From assembly GCA_949152475.1 (NCBI GenBank), contig OX424569.1:23357950-23421949 (forward strand): a stretch of 64,000 nt of DNA, written 5' to 3'. The position numbers and the translations under genes were made by a program. The notes below the pieces were generated by a model. That model was not told the origin of the DNA and ran no database searches. It worked only from the letters and a program-made list of their open reading frames with translations. The stretch comes from Terebella lapidaria (taxonomy: Eukaryota; Annelida; Polychaeta; Terebellida; Terebellidae). This document shows positions 11,633 to 24,400 of the stretch, piece after piece. How positions within the stretch are numbered: the first letter of the stretch is position 1; each line of letters begins with the position of its first letter.

Positions 11633-11720
11633 GTTATATATGGGATAGCCAAACTGGCTTTATTGTGTTTTGGTTTCATTTTGCCAGATAAAATGACGTA
11701 TATTCATGACGTCACAATAC

Positions 11721-13111
11721 AAAATTAGCCCAGAGGCTAAGATAGGTTACCGGACAATTTTGGTTTGGCCATGGCAGCATTGGCAGGTAACAGACCTTGA
11801 GATTTACCAATCAAGGTCATCCGTGTGAACTTCGATGTCACCATTACATGTATGTGTGTGGCAATTGATATTCTATATGTTCATAATACAAAGATATATC
11901 TGGTGGAATAGTTTAGTCCACTCAGGTCAATTTACACATTCCGAGTCAGACATTTGGCACTCAAGGTCATCTGACGTCAAGTTCAAGGTCATCATTAGTT
12001 GTGCCATATATGTCTTCCTATATGTTCATAATCATGATAATGCAAACATGAGCTCTATCTGCAAGCATTTCATCTATAGAGGCAAATCTGGGCATTTTTT
12101 TACCCCAAAATGGCTGTTTTGTCCTTTCAAGGTCACTGAAGGTCAAATTCAAGGTCACCACACGAGTCGCCATATATGACTTCCCATTTGAAAGTACCAA
12201 TTTCTAAGCTCTATCTTCAAGTGTTTTATGAGTACAGTCCTGACAGCTTCCATTATGAAGGAAAAAAGTGCCGAAAATTTTCTAAGTCCAACATTTTTTT
12301 CAAAGGGTGAAAATATTTTTTTGCCTAGAAATGGCCCAAAATGGATAGTAATGCGATTTGGGGCGAAAAATTTTTTTTTCGCCTACTCGTCAAAAATTCA
12401 AAATGGCCGCCACACGGAGATCGGCGATACAAGGGCGACAAAACTTATACACATCACAGAGGTATATAAGAGGAATCTTTTTAAACAAAAATCTCAAAAC
12501 TGATCAGACAGTTTCCGAGAAAATACAGACCACGTGTAAATTTGGGAATTTTTCGACCCAAAAATGGCTGTTTTGACCTTTCAAGGTCATCCAAGGTCAA
12601 ATTCAAGGTCACCACACAAGTCGCCATATATGACTTCCCATTTGAAAGTACCAATTTCTAAGCTCTATCTCCAAGTGTTCTATGAGTACAGTCCGGACAG
12701 CTCCCATTATGAAGGAAAAAAGTGCCAAAAATTTTCTAAGTCGAAAATTTTTTTCAAAGGGTGAAAATTTTTTGAAAAATGGATAGTAATGCGATTTGGG
12801 GCGAAAAATTTTTTTTCGCCGACCCGCCAAAAATTCAAAATGGCCGCCACACGGAAACCGGCAGATTTAGGGCAACCAAACTTATACATATCACAGAGGT
12901 ATATGAGGGGAATCTTTTGAAACCAAAAACTCAAAACTGATCAGACAGTTTTTGAGAAAATGGCCGTCAAAGTCCAAAATTGAGCGTTTTTCAACAAAAA
13001 CGGCCGCCATTTTGAAAAAAATGCGAAAATCAAAAAAAAAAATACCTCCTTCTCAAAATATTTTTAGGCATTTTTGTGCAAAATTTCAGAAAGATTCGGT
13101 AACCTAAAAAC
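11721..13111 (+). mobile_element. Repeat family A, copy 2 (divergent subfamily)
   Basis: Left end AATTAGCCCAGAGGCTAAG then AGGTTACCGGACAA; right end TTCGGTAACCTAAAAA. Contains two units with TCAAGGTCACCACAC(G/A)AGTCGCCATATATGACTTCCC, AGGTCATC and TCAAGGTCA half-site strings. Lacks the GGAC microsatellite. Confidence 0.8.
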
Positions 13112-13310
13112 TTAACTTTAATACCTCACGGTGGAGAGTTCTAGGGTCCGCAAATTGTATCTCGAAACGACCGTATTGCCATAACACTCTGACTACTGTC
13201 CAGATTCGGAGCACACACGTCACAGTTCAGTCATGGGGCGAGTTCGGTCATCGACCAGGGTCACTATAGTTCGACCAAAGTAGACTGAACTCACTCTGGT
13301 CTATACTCTG

Positions 13311-13880
13311 ATTTTTCTAACTCGTTTACACTGTTTTTCTCTGATATTTTTGCAATGCTAAATGGTATCATTCTATAATTTGGCATACTTCACTTGGGAG
13401 TCAAACGGCAATTATGCACCAGATTTCAGACTTCTATCACGAAAATTGGAAAAGTTGGCAATCTACCTCAATGTTAAATTTAGCCCTGTCATTTATTTTC
13501 ACAGTCCGCACACAATTTTGTGCATTTGCTCGGTTTTGTAGCGGTACAATCTTTTAAAATAAACATGTTTGTGTAGAATACATCCCAATGTGTCTTCTCG
13601 TCCCAAATTACAAGAATACTTCGAATCCTAGTGGATATAAACAAGACTAAATGCTCGAAAATGCTCATATTCTCAAGATCCCGTTTTCACATAAAATTTA
13701 ACATTGGGGTAGATTGCCAAATTCTTCAATTTTTGCGATAGAAGTCTGAAATTTGGTAGAAAATTGCCGTTTGACTCCTGAGTGAAGTATGCGAAGTTAT
13801 AGAAATATAACATGTAGCATCGCAGAGTTATCAGAGAAAAACAGTGTAAACGAGTTAGAAAAATCAGAGTATAGACAAAG
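13311..13880. repeat. Repeat family D foldback, intact pair of arms
   Basis: Arms about 13311-13480 and 13695-13880 are inverted copies (each with GATTTTTCTAACTCGTTTAC or its complement and the AGATTGCCAA box) around a loop of about 215 bp. Related arms occur at 8930-9400 and around 59210-61570. Confidence 0.8.
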
Positions 13881-14124
13881 TACATCTTTCGGGAATACCT
13901 GCTGAGGACCGCAGGTCCGAAAGACGAAGTGCCATGCATCATTGCATGATAAAAAGTGTACCTCGATGCGAATGAAATCTATTCGCCGTTTGACAGCTCA
14001 AAACATGGTGAAAACTGACGAAAATTTAAGCTAAACATACCAAAATGGCTAGGATAATCATTTGTAAGTCGTTATCTGCACTAAAATCACTGATTTATTA
14101 TGTTTTACAAATATCTTGATCTTG

Positions 14125-14779
14125 AATCGTTTGAACCAAAGTTGCAAAATCTGGTAACTTCCTCGCTTCGATTCAATGGCGGTTTTATACGATGTTGAAT
14201 CAAATCGAAACTGGCTTAGTGTTGCGTACATGTTGTTTAGCATTCAATTCAATTCAATTTATTTCAGCATAATGACAAAAGTTTACAGTGAAAGTTGTAT
14301 GTCGCTGCAACATATTTACAAGACATCACTTAAATTGTTACTACAAACACATAGTTAAACACGGCACAAATGTACAATGTAATCCCTGTGAGAACACGTA
14401 ACTGAATATGAACATATTACATGTATATCTATTGGAATTCTAAATAGGTAGACATGTTTTCCCATATTGTTGCATTATATAATATTACGAGATTTTACAT
14501 GAAGTCTGAATCAGCGCTCACTGAGATATTTTTTCAATAACCTTTTGAATGTAAATAATGATTTGGCCATCTTGCATTGTTGTGGGAGTGAATTCCATAT
14601 TCTGGGGAAGGGGAAGGTGTGCATTTTCTGGGGAAGGTGTGCATTACGCAACACATGTCCGTTTCGATTTGATTCTACACCATATTTCTGTGTCACAGAG
14701 TTTATCGAGGCAATGGTGAAACCGCCATTGAATCGAATCGAAAAACTTGCCAGATTTTGCTGGTTTAGTTCAAACGATT
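14125..14779. mobile_element. Foldback element upstream of POLR2K
   Basis: Terminal inverted repeats AATCGTTTGAAC / GTTCAAACGATT continue inward as imperfect arms (AATGGCGGTTTTA at about 14174 against its complement near 14713). A minus-strand LINE tail lies inside. It ends about 110 bp before the POLR2K start exon. Confidence 0.75.
14243..14700 (-). pseudogene. CR1/jockey-like LINE 3' fragment
   Basis: Minus-strand frame ending near 14511 contains FPRIWNSLPQQC and FKRLLKKYL, the hallmark RT C-terminus of CR1/jockey-type LINEs. Its 3' tail has TTGAATTGAATTGAAT repeats (about 14245-14262), a typical LINE tail. Only the last about 60 codons survive, nested in the foldback element. Confidence 0.75.
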
Positions 14780-14898
14780 AAAAATGTTTGTAATGAGTGA
14801 ACAAACACTGGATAAGGTGCAATCTCAGATGTTCCCATTGCATGAAGGTTTTGTCACAGTTCCTGCCACAACACCCTTGTACATTTCAGTGTGTAGTC

Positions 14899-17462
14899 AT
14901 GGAAACAGAGAAGAAGGATGCCCCTGCAAAACCATCCACTATGGTCTACATTTGTGGAGGTATTGTAAGGCCACACCAATTTATAAAGTTGGTCTATGGA
15001 ATCGCCGCCCCTAAAAATTCATTCTCAAAATTTCGGTAAAAACAATCGCCGCACCTATTTTGACCTAATAAAATTCATCGACAACTTAGTTTTTGCTCCA
15101 TATAAAAATCACAATCTGTATCCCCCCAAATAGTTGTCAAAAACCGCATTTAACGAGCCAGTATTGATATTTTCCGAGGAACTGTTTGAATCATTGTGTG
15201 CCAACACTACACAGGATCACCTGTGAGCGGAAGATATCAGCATTTTGGGCCTTTAGCACAGCTCCGGGCGGGTCTTCCTGGCATGATATGTTGATATACA
15301 TGATTTCAACAGAATATATCTCAATACCAAAAATTTTCCAGAACTTGACCAATAGTATCTTGCGATAGATAATTCTTCCAATATAGATAGGTCTATATTT
15401 CCAACTACATGTATAGTCATCTGAATACATCAGTACAGTTTGAACTTTTACTCAATAATACTGCAATACTTTGCCTTATTTTAGACAAAATCCATAAACG
15501 TGACAAGACATGTAATTCAACATGACACATTGAAAATCGTTCACAAATTTCTGAACTATTTACTGTGAAAAAAAGGCACAGAATACATATTGAATTGTTC
15601 ATCTACCAGAAATTACCCATACGGCCTAGATATATACATGTAGATGGGTTAACAGAGGAAAGAACAGGTTAAATGATCCTATTTTTCCGCTAAACTGGCC
15701 AATTTGATTTTATAAGGTCATGACGGTCAAATACAATACCAAAATAGGCGGCAAATACATAAGTTATCATTCAAAATAAAATTCCTCGCACAAATTTTGG
15801 CAATCTAAATTCCAAAGACAGTAACTTTTAGTTAAAAAATATATATCGCTCGTACCATTTTTGAAGTGAAATTCCAAAGACAGAAAATTTAATATTAAAT
15901 GTAAAAAAATTTCGCTCCCACGTACGATTTTTTTCAGACAAAAATCCATAGACCAACTTTATAAATTGGTGTGGCCTAATTGTATTTCTATCCTAAATAT
16001 TATAAATCCATGATATTTCAATATAAATCCAATATTTCTATTGGAATATGTGAAATATCATGAATGAAAACATTATCAGTACAAGGTGTTTTACAAAGTC
16101 TCTACTCCTATTTTTCCAGAGTGTCATCATGAGAACGAGATAAAAGCCAGAGATCCGATCCGTTGTCGAGAATGTGGTTACAGAATCATGTACAAGAAGC
16201 GGACGAAGAGGAGTATCCTTTCTAACTTGAACGAGCTTTCAAGTATAATCTTGCCGAGCAAAAGTTGCTTTTTTGGGGTCGTCGAAAATACTCCCCAATT
16301 TCGTGATGGTCTTTAAGATTGCGTATCGAGTACGATCCACACACTTTCAATGGTTCCATACCATGTGCAATTTTGGTTCATATCTCGGCTGTTTCATAAC
16401 AAACTTACATGAAATTTGGAATATATATCCTCTATCTATCCATGAAGCTGACGCAAATAAAAGATTGAAGATTTCATCAATAAATTAGTATATAAATGGA
16501 GTTGAATATTGCTTGAACAAATGTAACTTACGTTGCGTACACGAAGCATCACATGGTGTAGTTTCTTAACTACAGCGAGTGCACATATCTGTGATCAATA
16601 ACCTACTCTTATATTTCAAGTATCCCATCTATATTCATCTCAAATTGATGCGCAAAAGTGTATATCTATTGCGATTCCCTGAAAATGTCTGGTGCCGCTG
16701 GTCAGTGGAGCGCTAAGTACAGATCAGCGGATTATTCGTATGGCAAATACCGTCAATGCTCAGCTGCCGAGAACGTTGTACTCAGGAATGAGATATTGAT
16801 GTGATTTAGGTTCTATACTGCACTTAGAAAATATTAGAGTCGCTGAATTCTTGATGTACTTTGCGGTTGAGTTTACAATACCAACGGATATAGGCGTTAT
16901 TAATGCGATTGATGATCGATTTCTTTTGCCCAGTGTATCTTCAATGCGGATGATATATAACATGCTATTTTGACCATCAAAATCCCATCAAGTGTTGAAG
17001 TAAATCCCAAAACAGGCAGTAGGTTATTGTTCTATGATATGAAGTCTAACCATAGTCAAGAAACTGTACCCTAAAACGCTGTCTGTTTTCTATGTAAGTT
17101 ACATTTGATTGGCGGTGTATAACGTTCAGGATCTGTATGAATATGGACTGGGTCTTCAATCTGGTCATTGGACAAGCCTTGTAGTCATGGATAGAACCTA
17201 CGCAACAATTTTCAGCGCAATCCATGAAAAAACTGCAGAGTTATAGGCCGAACAAAACATACCAGAATTCTGCTGATAAGACATGGATCCTGACTGATAA
17301 GCATCCTTAATGGCAGGTTCTGTCTATGTTGTATGTGTATAACTGTGTTTCACATTTTGTATGCAAGATGTCATAATTGGGTATCTTCTAAGTCATTCTT
17401 TTCTCCTTTTGTGTTTATTTCCTTGACTCCAACCTTCAGTGGTGGTGTTTGAAGGAAGGTGA
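14899..17462 (+). CDS. POLR2K: DNA-directed RNA polymerases I, II and III subunit RPABC4
   Basis: Encodes the smallest shared subunit of RNA polymerases I, II and III (Rpb12/RPABC4), a structural zinc-binding nuclear protein. Coding exons: 14899-14959, 16120-16212 and 17440-17462 (stop TGA 17460-17462). Phases 1 and 1 match, and the sum is 58 codons plus stop, the same length as the human protein. Four zinc cysteines are at residues 19, 22, 36 and 39 (YICGEC...RCREC), followed by [12 protein letters not shown]; the last exon adds VVFEGR where human has VVFDAR. The start codon is preceded by a splice acceptor (TTCAG, 14885-14889), so a 5'-UTR intron lies upstream and the first exon was not located. 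Intron 1 is almost filled by a 1-kb MITE starting 8 bp after the donor. Downstream lies a foldback element and then AATAAA at 18192. Sure of identity; splice sites assigned by eye. Confidence 0.97.
14968..15977. mobile_element. MITE with about 30-bp TIRs in POLR2K intron 1
   Basis: Left AGGCCACACCAATTTATAAA and right TTTATAAATTGGTGTGGCCT are exact inverse copies, extending to about 32 bp with GTTGGTCTATGG. Subterminal sequence is also partly inverted. No clean target duplication; ATTGTA occurs just outside both ends, offset by one base. The left end is 8 bp downstream of the exon-1 splice donor. Confidence 0.85.
16213..17439 (+). other. POLR2K intron 2, no other gene recognised
   Basis: Unique AT-rich intron sequence. 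A 39-codon open frame at 16686-16805 shows no match I recognise and lacks support. Confidence 0.5.
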
Positions 17463-17855
17463 TTATTTTCAGCACTGGCGACATCCGATCATCTCCCAGA
17501 AAATCATCCTTTCATCTTGCATCTCATGTCTTTGAGTGGACATGGTTTCTATCATAATTCGTGTCGTGAATGTCAAGCCATACATGTATTCATTAATGTG
17601 CCCTAGTTGTGTAGTATGTTACAGAACGCGTTTGATATTATACAAGAGATCTTTGTATAGAACAGCAGTGTGTTGTGTAGTTTTGTTCTGCACTGCCATA
17701 ATCAGCTGACTGTGTACATCTTTGATTTCATGAACATCGTCTTCCATGCATTTAGAGAAGTCGTCCACCCATTAGTACATTCATTCTGGTGATTGTGATT
17801 AAACAATTCAATTCACTAGTGTTTCAAATTCAGATATCAATGACTTTCTTAGGCC

Positions 17856-18157
17856 AAAAAAAAAAGTATTATGGTTCTGGTTATTGGGGTCCCCGAAAAA
17901 GTGATGCGACGACGCGATTTTTTTTTTTGGCTAAAATTGGCGGCCGATGACTGATCCGGTCAATTATGGCCCATTTAGCCAACCATTATCTCCCAAAAAT
18001 CGGTGTACAGGTGGTGTCGATTTACTATAAAAAAAAGAAATTCAGCTCTCAAAAAGTGATGCGCGCGATTTTTTTTTTTGGTTTTTAATAAAAACGAGTG
18101 ATGCGCAGGGTTAAAACTGACGCCCGCGCCTAACCAGAACCATAATACTTTTTTTTT
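17856..18157. mobile_element. Small foldback MITE in the POLR2K 3' region
   Basis: AAAAGTATTATGGTTCTGGT at the left and ACCAGAACCATAATACTTTT at the right are inverted copies enclosing about 300 bp with GTGATGCG and ACGCGATTTTTTTT repeats. It lies between the POLR2K stop and the AATAAA at 18192, so it is probably part of the 3' UTR. Confidence 0.8.
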
Positions 18158-18191
18158 CGGGCTTTTGTGTTTAAATTGGATAGAATATCAC

Positions 18192-18197
18192 AATAAA
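18192..18197 (+). terminator. Candidate POLR2K polyadenylation signal
   Basis: Canonical AATAAA, 730 bp after the stop codon. Cleavage site not shown by sequence; other sites possible. Confidence 0.45.
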
Positions 18198-18842
18198 GTG
18201 AATGGTTTTCATAGATTTTTTATTTGTGTTATTTTACACATTACTAAGTGCACACATAAGATTTAATGACCTTTCTACATAATTTGCATTTTCTACATAT
18301 CGTATACATGTACATAAAAATATAGCAATTCAACAATAAAAATGTTTCAACAATTCGAGTGAGTGCATCGTTGGCAGTAATAATGAACAACCCGACATCT
18401 AAACAAAATCTTAAACAAAGGTTCCAGCAACATAATAGTTTCCAATTGTGACAATACTGCACAAATGCACTTGTGACACTTTGGTGCGAGTGGTCTCGCA
18501 GTAATAAAGAAATGCGACCGAAAAATACACTGGCTATAAGTAAAAATATACATATGATTAATAGTAAACAATAATAAACATGTGATGAAAAACATAAAAT
18601 TGAGGGAAAGACAGGACTTGACACTAATCTATGTACAATAATAACAGCATATTTGCAGGTTTATGCATACAGAGAATAGGAGCAAACATAAGAGTACATA
18701 CTTCAACCATTTGGAAATAACAAAAGCACATCGGTCTTGATTGCTTTTTTCTGCAAGACACTGGAGTATCACCTTTGAACTGTATCATGGTGTGGACATA
18801 ACAACAGTATTATCTATTTAACCTATATGAGTATGTGTAATG

Positions 18843-19999
18843 TACGGAAGCGTATTAGGGCCACATGAGTTTTTTTAAAGTTCAATTTGTCGACTTATTA
18901 TCTCGATAAATCGAGTTAGTTATCTCGATAAATCGACTTAATATCTCGATAAATCGAGATATTATCTCGATAAATCGAGATATTAAGTCGATTTATCGAG
19001 ATATTATCTCGATAAATCGAGATAGTATCTCGATAAATCGACTTAATTATCTCGATAAATCGAGATAGTATCTCGATAAATCGACTTAGGACTCAGACAT
19101 TTAAAGTACAAGTAAAATGAATATGCATCGACCATAGGCGTTGGTTACCTTGGCAACAATAGGACAAATAAAATATACTGATTACTCATATTGAAAACTA
19201 TATGGAGTAAATGATTAACAGTCATTACATTAATCTCTGAAATAATACCAAACTATACAATTAAAGAAACCATTACAAATAACTTTACGAATATACCTCA
19301 ATCCATGTCTAATAGCTAAAGAATTGTTAAAAAAAATTATAACATTTTCATTGATGAACATGTTGCATCTTTATAAAAGATAGTGATATAGTAACTTCAT
19401 TATAGTTTTAACTAGGTAGTTTTGTATGTATTATTCAATATTTAACGTTATAATGGTCCATCATAAGCCTATTCAACATAAGAATATTGTGACTAAACAT
19501 ATTTCCATTTTACTTGAACTTTAAATGCCTAAGACATAAGTCGATTTATCGAGATAACGAACTCGATTTATCGAGATAATAACTCGATAAATCGAGATAA
19601 ATAAGTCGATTTATCGAGATAATATCTCGATAAATCGTGATAATTAACTCGATTTATCGAGATAAATAAGTCGATTTATCGAGATAATTAACTCGATTTA
19701 TCGAGATAATATCTCGATTTATCGAGTTAATATCTCGATTTATCGAGATAATAAGTCGATTTATCGAGATAATATCTCGATAAATCGAGATAATTAAGTC
19801 GATTTATCGAGATAAATAAGTCGATTTATCGAGATAATTAACTCGATTTATCAAGATAATATCTCGATTTATCGAGTTAATATCTCGATTTATCGAGATA
19901 ATAAGTCGATTTATCGAGTTAATATCTCGATTTATCGAGATAATAAGTCGACAAATTGAATTGAAAAAAAAAGTCATGTGGCCCTAATACGCTTCCGTA
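18843..19999. mobile_element. Foldback element with palindromic TCTCGATAAATCGAGA satellite arms
   Basis: Long terminal inverted repeats begin TACGGAAGCGTATTAGGG and continue CCACATGA; flanking GTAATG is directly repeated (18837-18842 and 20000-20005). The left arm (about 18893-19087) and longer right arm (about 19539-19954) are tandem arrays of TCTCGATAAATCGAGA and its inverse, in units of roughly 20-30 bp. The centre (about 19090-19535) also has inverted edges (CATTTAAAGT...ACTTTAAATG). Non-coding. Confidence 0.9.
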
Positions 20000-20005
20000 G
20001 TAATG

Positions 20006-21476
20006 TGCATGAGATATTCATGTTGTTAAATGCAGTGATCATATTACATCTACCGAGAAATTTGTTGAGTCACGTGATCGGTATCAACATCGTGACCATG
20101 TAACACTAACAGCCCATTCTGCTCATGAAGGTGCACGGATGTTAGACAATTCAGATGGTTTGATTTTCACTCATTGATATCGCACATGCTATCTGATAGC
20201 ATCAGTGTTAACATTATCTCATAGGAAGTCACATTCTATCGTATGATCTAACTACAAACAGCTGATATTTAATACTAAATGTGAGAGTTTAACACGTCTG
20301 TTATATACATATTTTATATAAGATGCAGACTGCCAGGCATATATCTTTGGTGTGAATCTTTGGACATCTGATGCAGGACATCCAGTGAAACTGAATAATG
20401 ACACAATAATGAAAATAGATATAAATGCCAACATTGTAAGTTACATTCCACTGAGACACCAAGCAAAACCATCACATGGATTATAAACACTGCAATAAAG
20501 TAGACCAATTGCAATCCCCTATAGCATTTTGATGACATATTATTTTGACATTCATGACTACTCCTTACAATTTAATTAATTATGTGCAGTATGAATAAAC
20601 GTTCTGTCGCTATTGGTGACAAGGTTGTCTCTCTTCCTTGTCATGATATCTGATACTATGTTGATTTAACCAATATTGAAGTATGCATTATATCAAGTCA
20701 AACTAAAATCAGAATCAACCCCATCCAATGAACACCCTTATGAAATTACAGAACATCTTGTACAAACTTGTGACCTATATGTATAAAGAAATGACCAGAA
20801 AACTTGAAGCAGACACATTGGTAACATTGGCAAAACCATATTATCTCTGACTTGTCATCTGGAGATAAAGTCACTGAGAAAAAAATGTTGAGGAGTATCA
20901 TGAATATTTTCCCTTGCTCCTTCCGATATTCAAACAAACAAACAAACAAACATAAGTAACAAGAAAAGAGACTTCAGTGAACACAGTCAAAAGTAACATA
21001 CCGATTTTTGTACAATGTAAGTTTGCAAATGACATCATAGTACCAAAACATCCCTGAAAACCAATACATGTACATGTAATTGTAGTCTGTCTACTGACTG
21101 CCTGCAAGATTTTTTTTTTCAGTAAACTACAGTAAAGGGGTACACAATATATAGGTTAAGAAATCATTTCACAAGTAGGTGTCAAAATCTAGTGGAAGAT
21201 GGAAAATATTTGATGATTCGCCAAATTACATGTATTGGCACAATTATATGCTATTTGCTAAGTGTATTCATCATTTTTTGATTATCGGATTTTAAGTACA
21301 TGGCCCTGCTATGAACTTCGTAAGTGTATAATACTTATATTGAATACAGTTTATCACTCCAATTTGCCTTCAAACTGTTCAAACAAATTCAAAATTTACA
21401 GCCAGTCTCAGGATTCCTAGTTTGATCCATATTAGATTGTGTGGCCAATACACAAATTTTTCATCAAACCGTCCAT
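20006..21476. other. Intergenic, no gene seen
   Basis: AT-rich sequence between the convergent POLR2K and DENND3 genes. It contains an AAACA microsatellite (20934-20951) and should hold the DENND3 3' UTR. No element or exon recognised. Confidence 0.5.
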
Positions 21477-24400
21477 CTACCTCGCTCCTCGCCACACTGA
21501 AACTCTTCCATCCAAACTCCCTGCACCTGATACAACATAACGGTCGTAAACAGCAGATAAAGCTCGGATCGCATCACTATGGGCGCTCAGTTTCAACGTC
21601 TGCTCAAGAGATGAGGCATCAAAGACAAAAATCTCCCCATCTTTTGAGCCGACCCACACCTGTCGATAAACAACAGCAGGAAAATTAAAACTCTGATTTG
21701 CTCAATAAAGGTCATCGAATTTTTAGTTTTCTAGATATATTTTAAGTTTCCTGTCTTACATAGAGGTACCGTATTTATTCAATTAGTTCGAACACTCTAA
21801 TAATTCGAACACCAAAAATTATTCAAGAAAATAATTTTCAAATTGACTCGTTTAGTTCGAACAGTCAAATTTACGATCGAAATTTCGATTGAAACAACGA
21901 ACGAAATCAACTTGTCAGCTGCCAAAACTTACAACTCGCCAGGTGGCAGCACTACGAAATGAGTAATCAGCGATATATTCGCCAGGTGGCAGTGATCGCG
22001 ATTAGGCCTTCCAATGCTAGGGTATGTGACAGAAAGCGCGGACCTCATAGTGCCAGGCGTTTTGCGGGCCATTGAAGATTTCCGAGTCGAGTGACTCGAA
22101 TGCACTTGCAATATGACTAGAATCTAGCATCAATGCGAGATTATAAATTACAGTTACCCGGCGATTTAGCAGCCAGTTATTCAAGTTTTTTTTTTAAATG
22201 CTAGTTGTCTGCAGTTAACCTATCAATCGTACAGGCCCTAACCAGCCAGCATGAGCGGCATCTGTCAACTCGCGTAGGCCTATCTCATCTGCCATGGCAT
22301 GATCGATCTGGGTTTGGGATTTTTTGACATTAGAGCGTTGGGGGCGAAGCCCCCAACTCTCTACATGTCTACGTCAGTACGTGCTGACTTTTTCATGGAG
22401 GTTTCATGCCTACCTATCGGCGCCCGTTTTCGCATGTAAACCTTTGTACACCTACTTCAAATGAGGATTTTCTTCGTCCTTGACATAAAATCTCTCGATT
22501 TGATGGCAAGGTTTGAATATTCCACAGATATATAATGCATAAATCGATGTGTTAGGTTTGAGAAAATTACGCAAAATGGTCAGCTCGTCTGAAAAAACGT
22601 CAAAATGGCGGAGCCGATGGAAATTCACGTTCCCAGAATGCAAAGCAAATTTTACCGCAATGACGCGTACTTTGGAACACACAATTTTCTGTGCAGCATT
22701 TTGTGCATGCATGTACATGTAACCTTGCATGTGGCCTTCTTTGGCGTTATGAAGTAAACACAACGATTCGTCTGCGATACCACGACTACATTTACCGTAA
22801 TTTGACATATTTTATCACATGAGAATGTGTTCCATGCTGGGTTGCGAAACCTTTTTATTTTAAACTATTCTTTTAATTTGCTCAGTATGCATGTGTTATC
22901 TATATCATGATATCAGATGCAGATACTCCTCATAGTATCCAATATTTGAGGATATTTTATTGAGGTTCAATATCATTTTATCAGGCGTATCTGTTTCATT
23001 GAGTTCAAAATAAATGTTTACTTATTAAGAATATGATTGAAGTACGCCTATGTGTTTCATCATAATATAGGGAATGAATTGGAATCATGTGGGGGCATGA
23101 TATGGTTCAATGTTCTTTTTTTTGCGGGGGGGGGGGTAGCATTGTGTAAGATTCATAACAGCTGTCGTGGTGCTGATGATGTGCTCGAGCTCTAATGTCG
23201 TCTCCCGCAGTTAGCTGCATTTTCTTGTTTTCGTTTTGACGGACGATTTTATCGTGAATCTAATAATTCGAACATTTCAAAATTTAATTATTTTTAGCTG
23301 TTCGAACTAATTGAATAAATACGGTATGTTAGTTCAAATTTCACTTATTTGAGTTACTATAATTTCAGGAACATTTAATCAAGGTGTGAAATTATTTCCA
23401 AAATTTCAATGTGAATTACTCAACGCGAGAAATTTGGCCCTGACCTGGTTCATGAAGAGCACCATACGACTGAGTCCTCGGGTTGGCACGGTGATCACAA
23501 TGATCGGCTGTAGAGTGTCCGCGTCATAGACATGGATCTCTCCTTGGCGACCCAGGCCCAGCCATAACTACGAGCAAGTCAGAACATGCAAAGTCCATAT
23601 TTATTATTAAGGCATTTCGGCAGAAATGCCTTTATGGTTTTAGCAGAATTTTTTTTTTTTTTTTTTTTTTTTTCTTCCGCCACTTTTGGTTTCCGGACGA
23701 TAACTTTAGATTGCCTTGACGGATCCTCGTCAAATTTTCACCACAAGTCAGAAATGATATGTGGAAGAACCCTATTCTTTTTGAGCCGGATCCGAGGTCC
23801 GTGAGGTCCGTGAGGTCCGTGAGGATGAAATCAAGGCTAATTTTGAGACTTGGTTTCCGGACGATAACTGGAAAAATATTTACGCAATAGTTGCAGAACT
23901 CCGCATGGAGGTTCATATGCCACCAGGGAAGAACCCTATTGATTTTGGGATCGATCCGTCAAACGACCTTTGACCTAGAGGTCGAAATAATTTTTTGCTG
24001 ATTCATCCTTGAGGCTTCCTGCATATCTCAGAAACCGTGCGTCGTAGAGCGAAACGGACGTTATTTTCGGACTCGTCGCCCTAGACAAACATCTCTAGGG
24101 TGTATTATTTTTTTTGATCCGGCTCCGAGGTCCGTGAGGTCCTTGAGGATGAAATCGAGGCTGATCTTGAAACTTGGTTTCCGGACGATAACTCGAAAAA
24201 TATTCAGGCAATAGTTGCAGAATTTTGCACGGAGGTTTATATATCAACAGGGAAGAACCCTATTGATTTTGGGATCGATACGTCAAGCGACCTTTGACCT
24301 AGAGGTCAAAATAATTTTTTGCTGAGTCATCCATGAGGCATCCTGCATATCTCGGAAACGGTGCGTCGTAGAGCGAAACGGACGTTATTTTCGGACTCGT

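Noticed and set aside
16686..16805. 39-codon open frame in POLR2K intron 2
   Set aside because: No homology recognised, no splice or transcript support.
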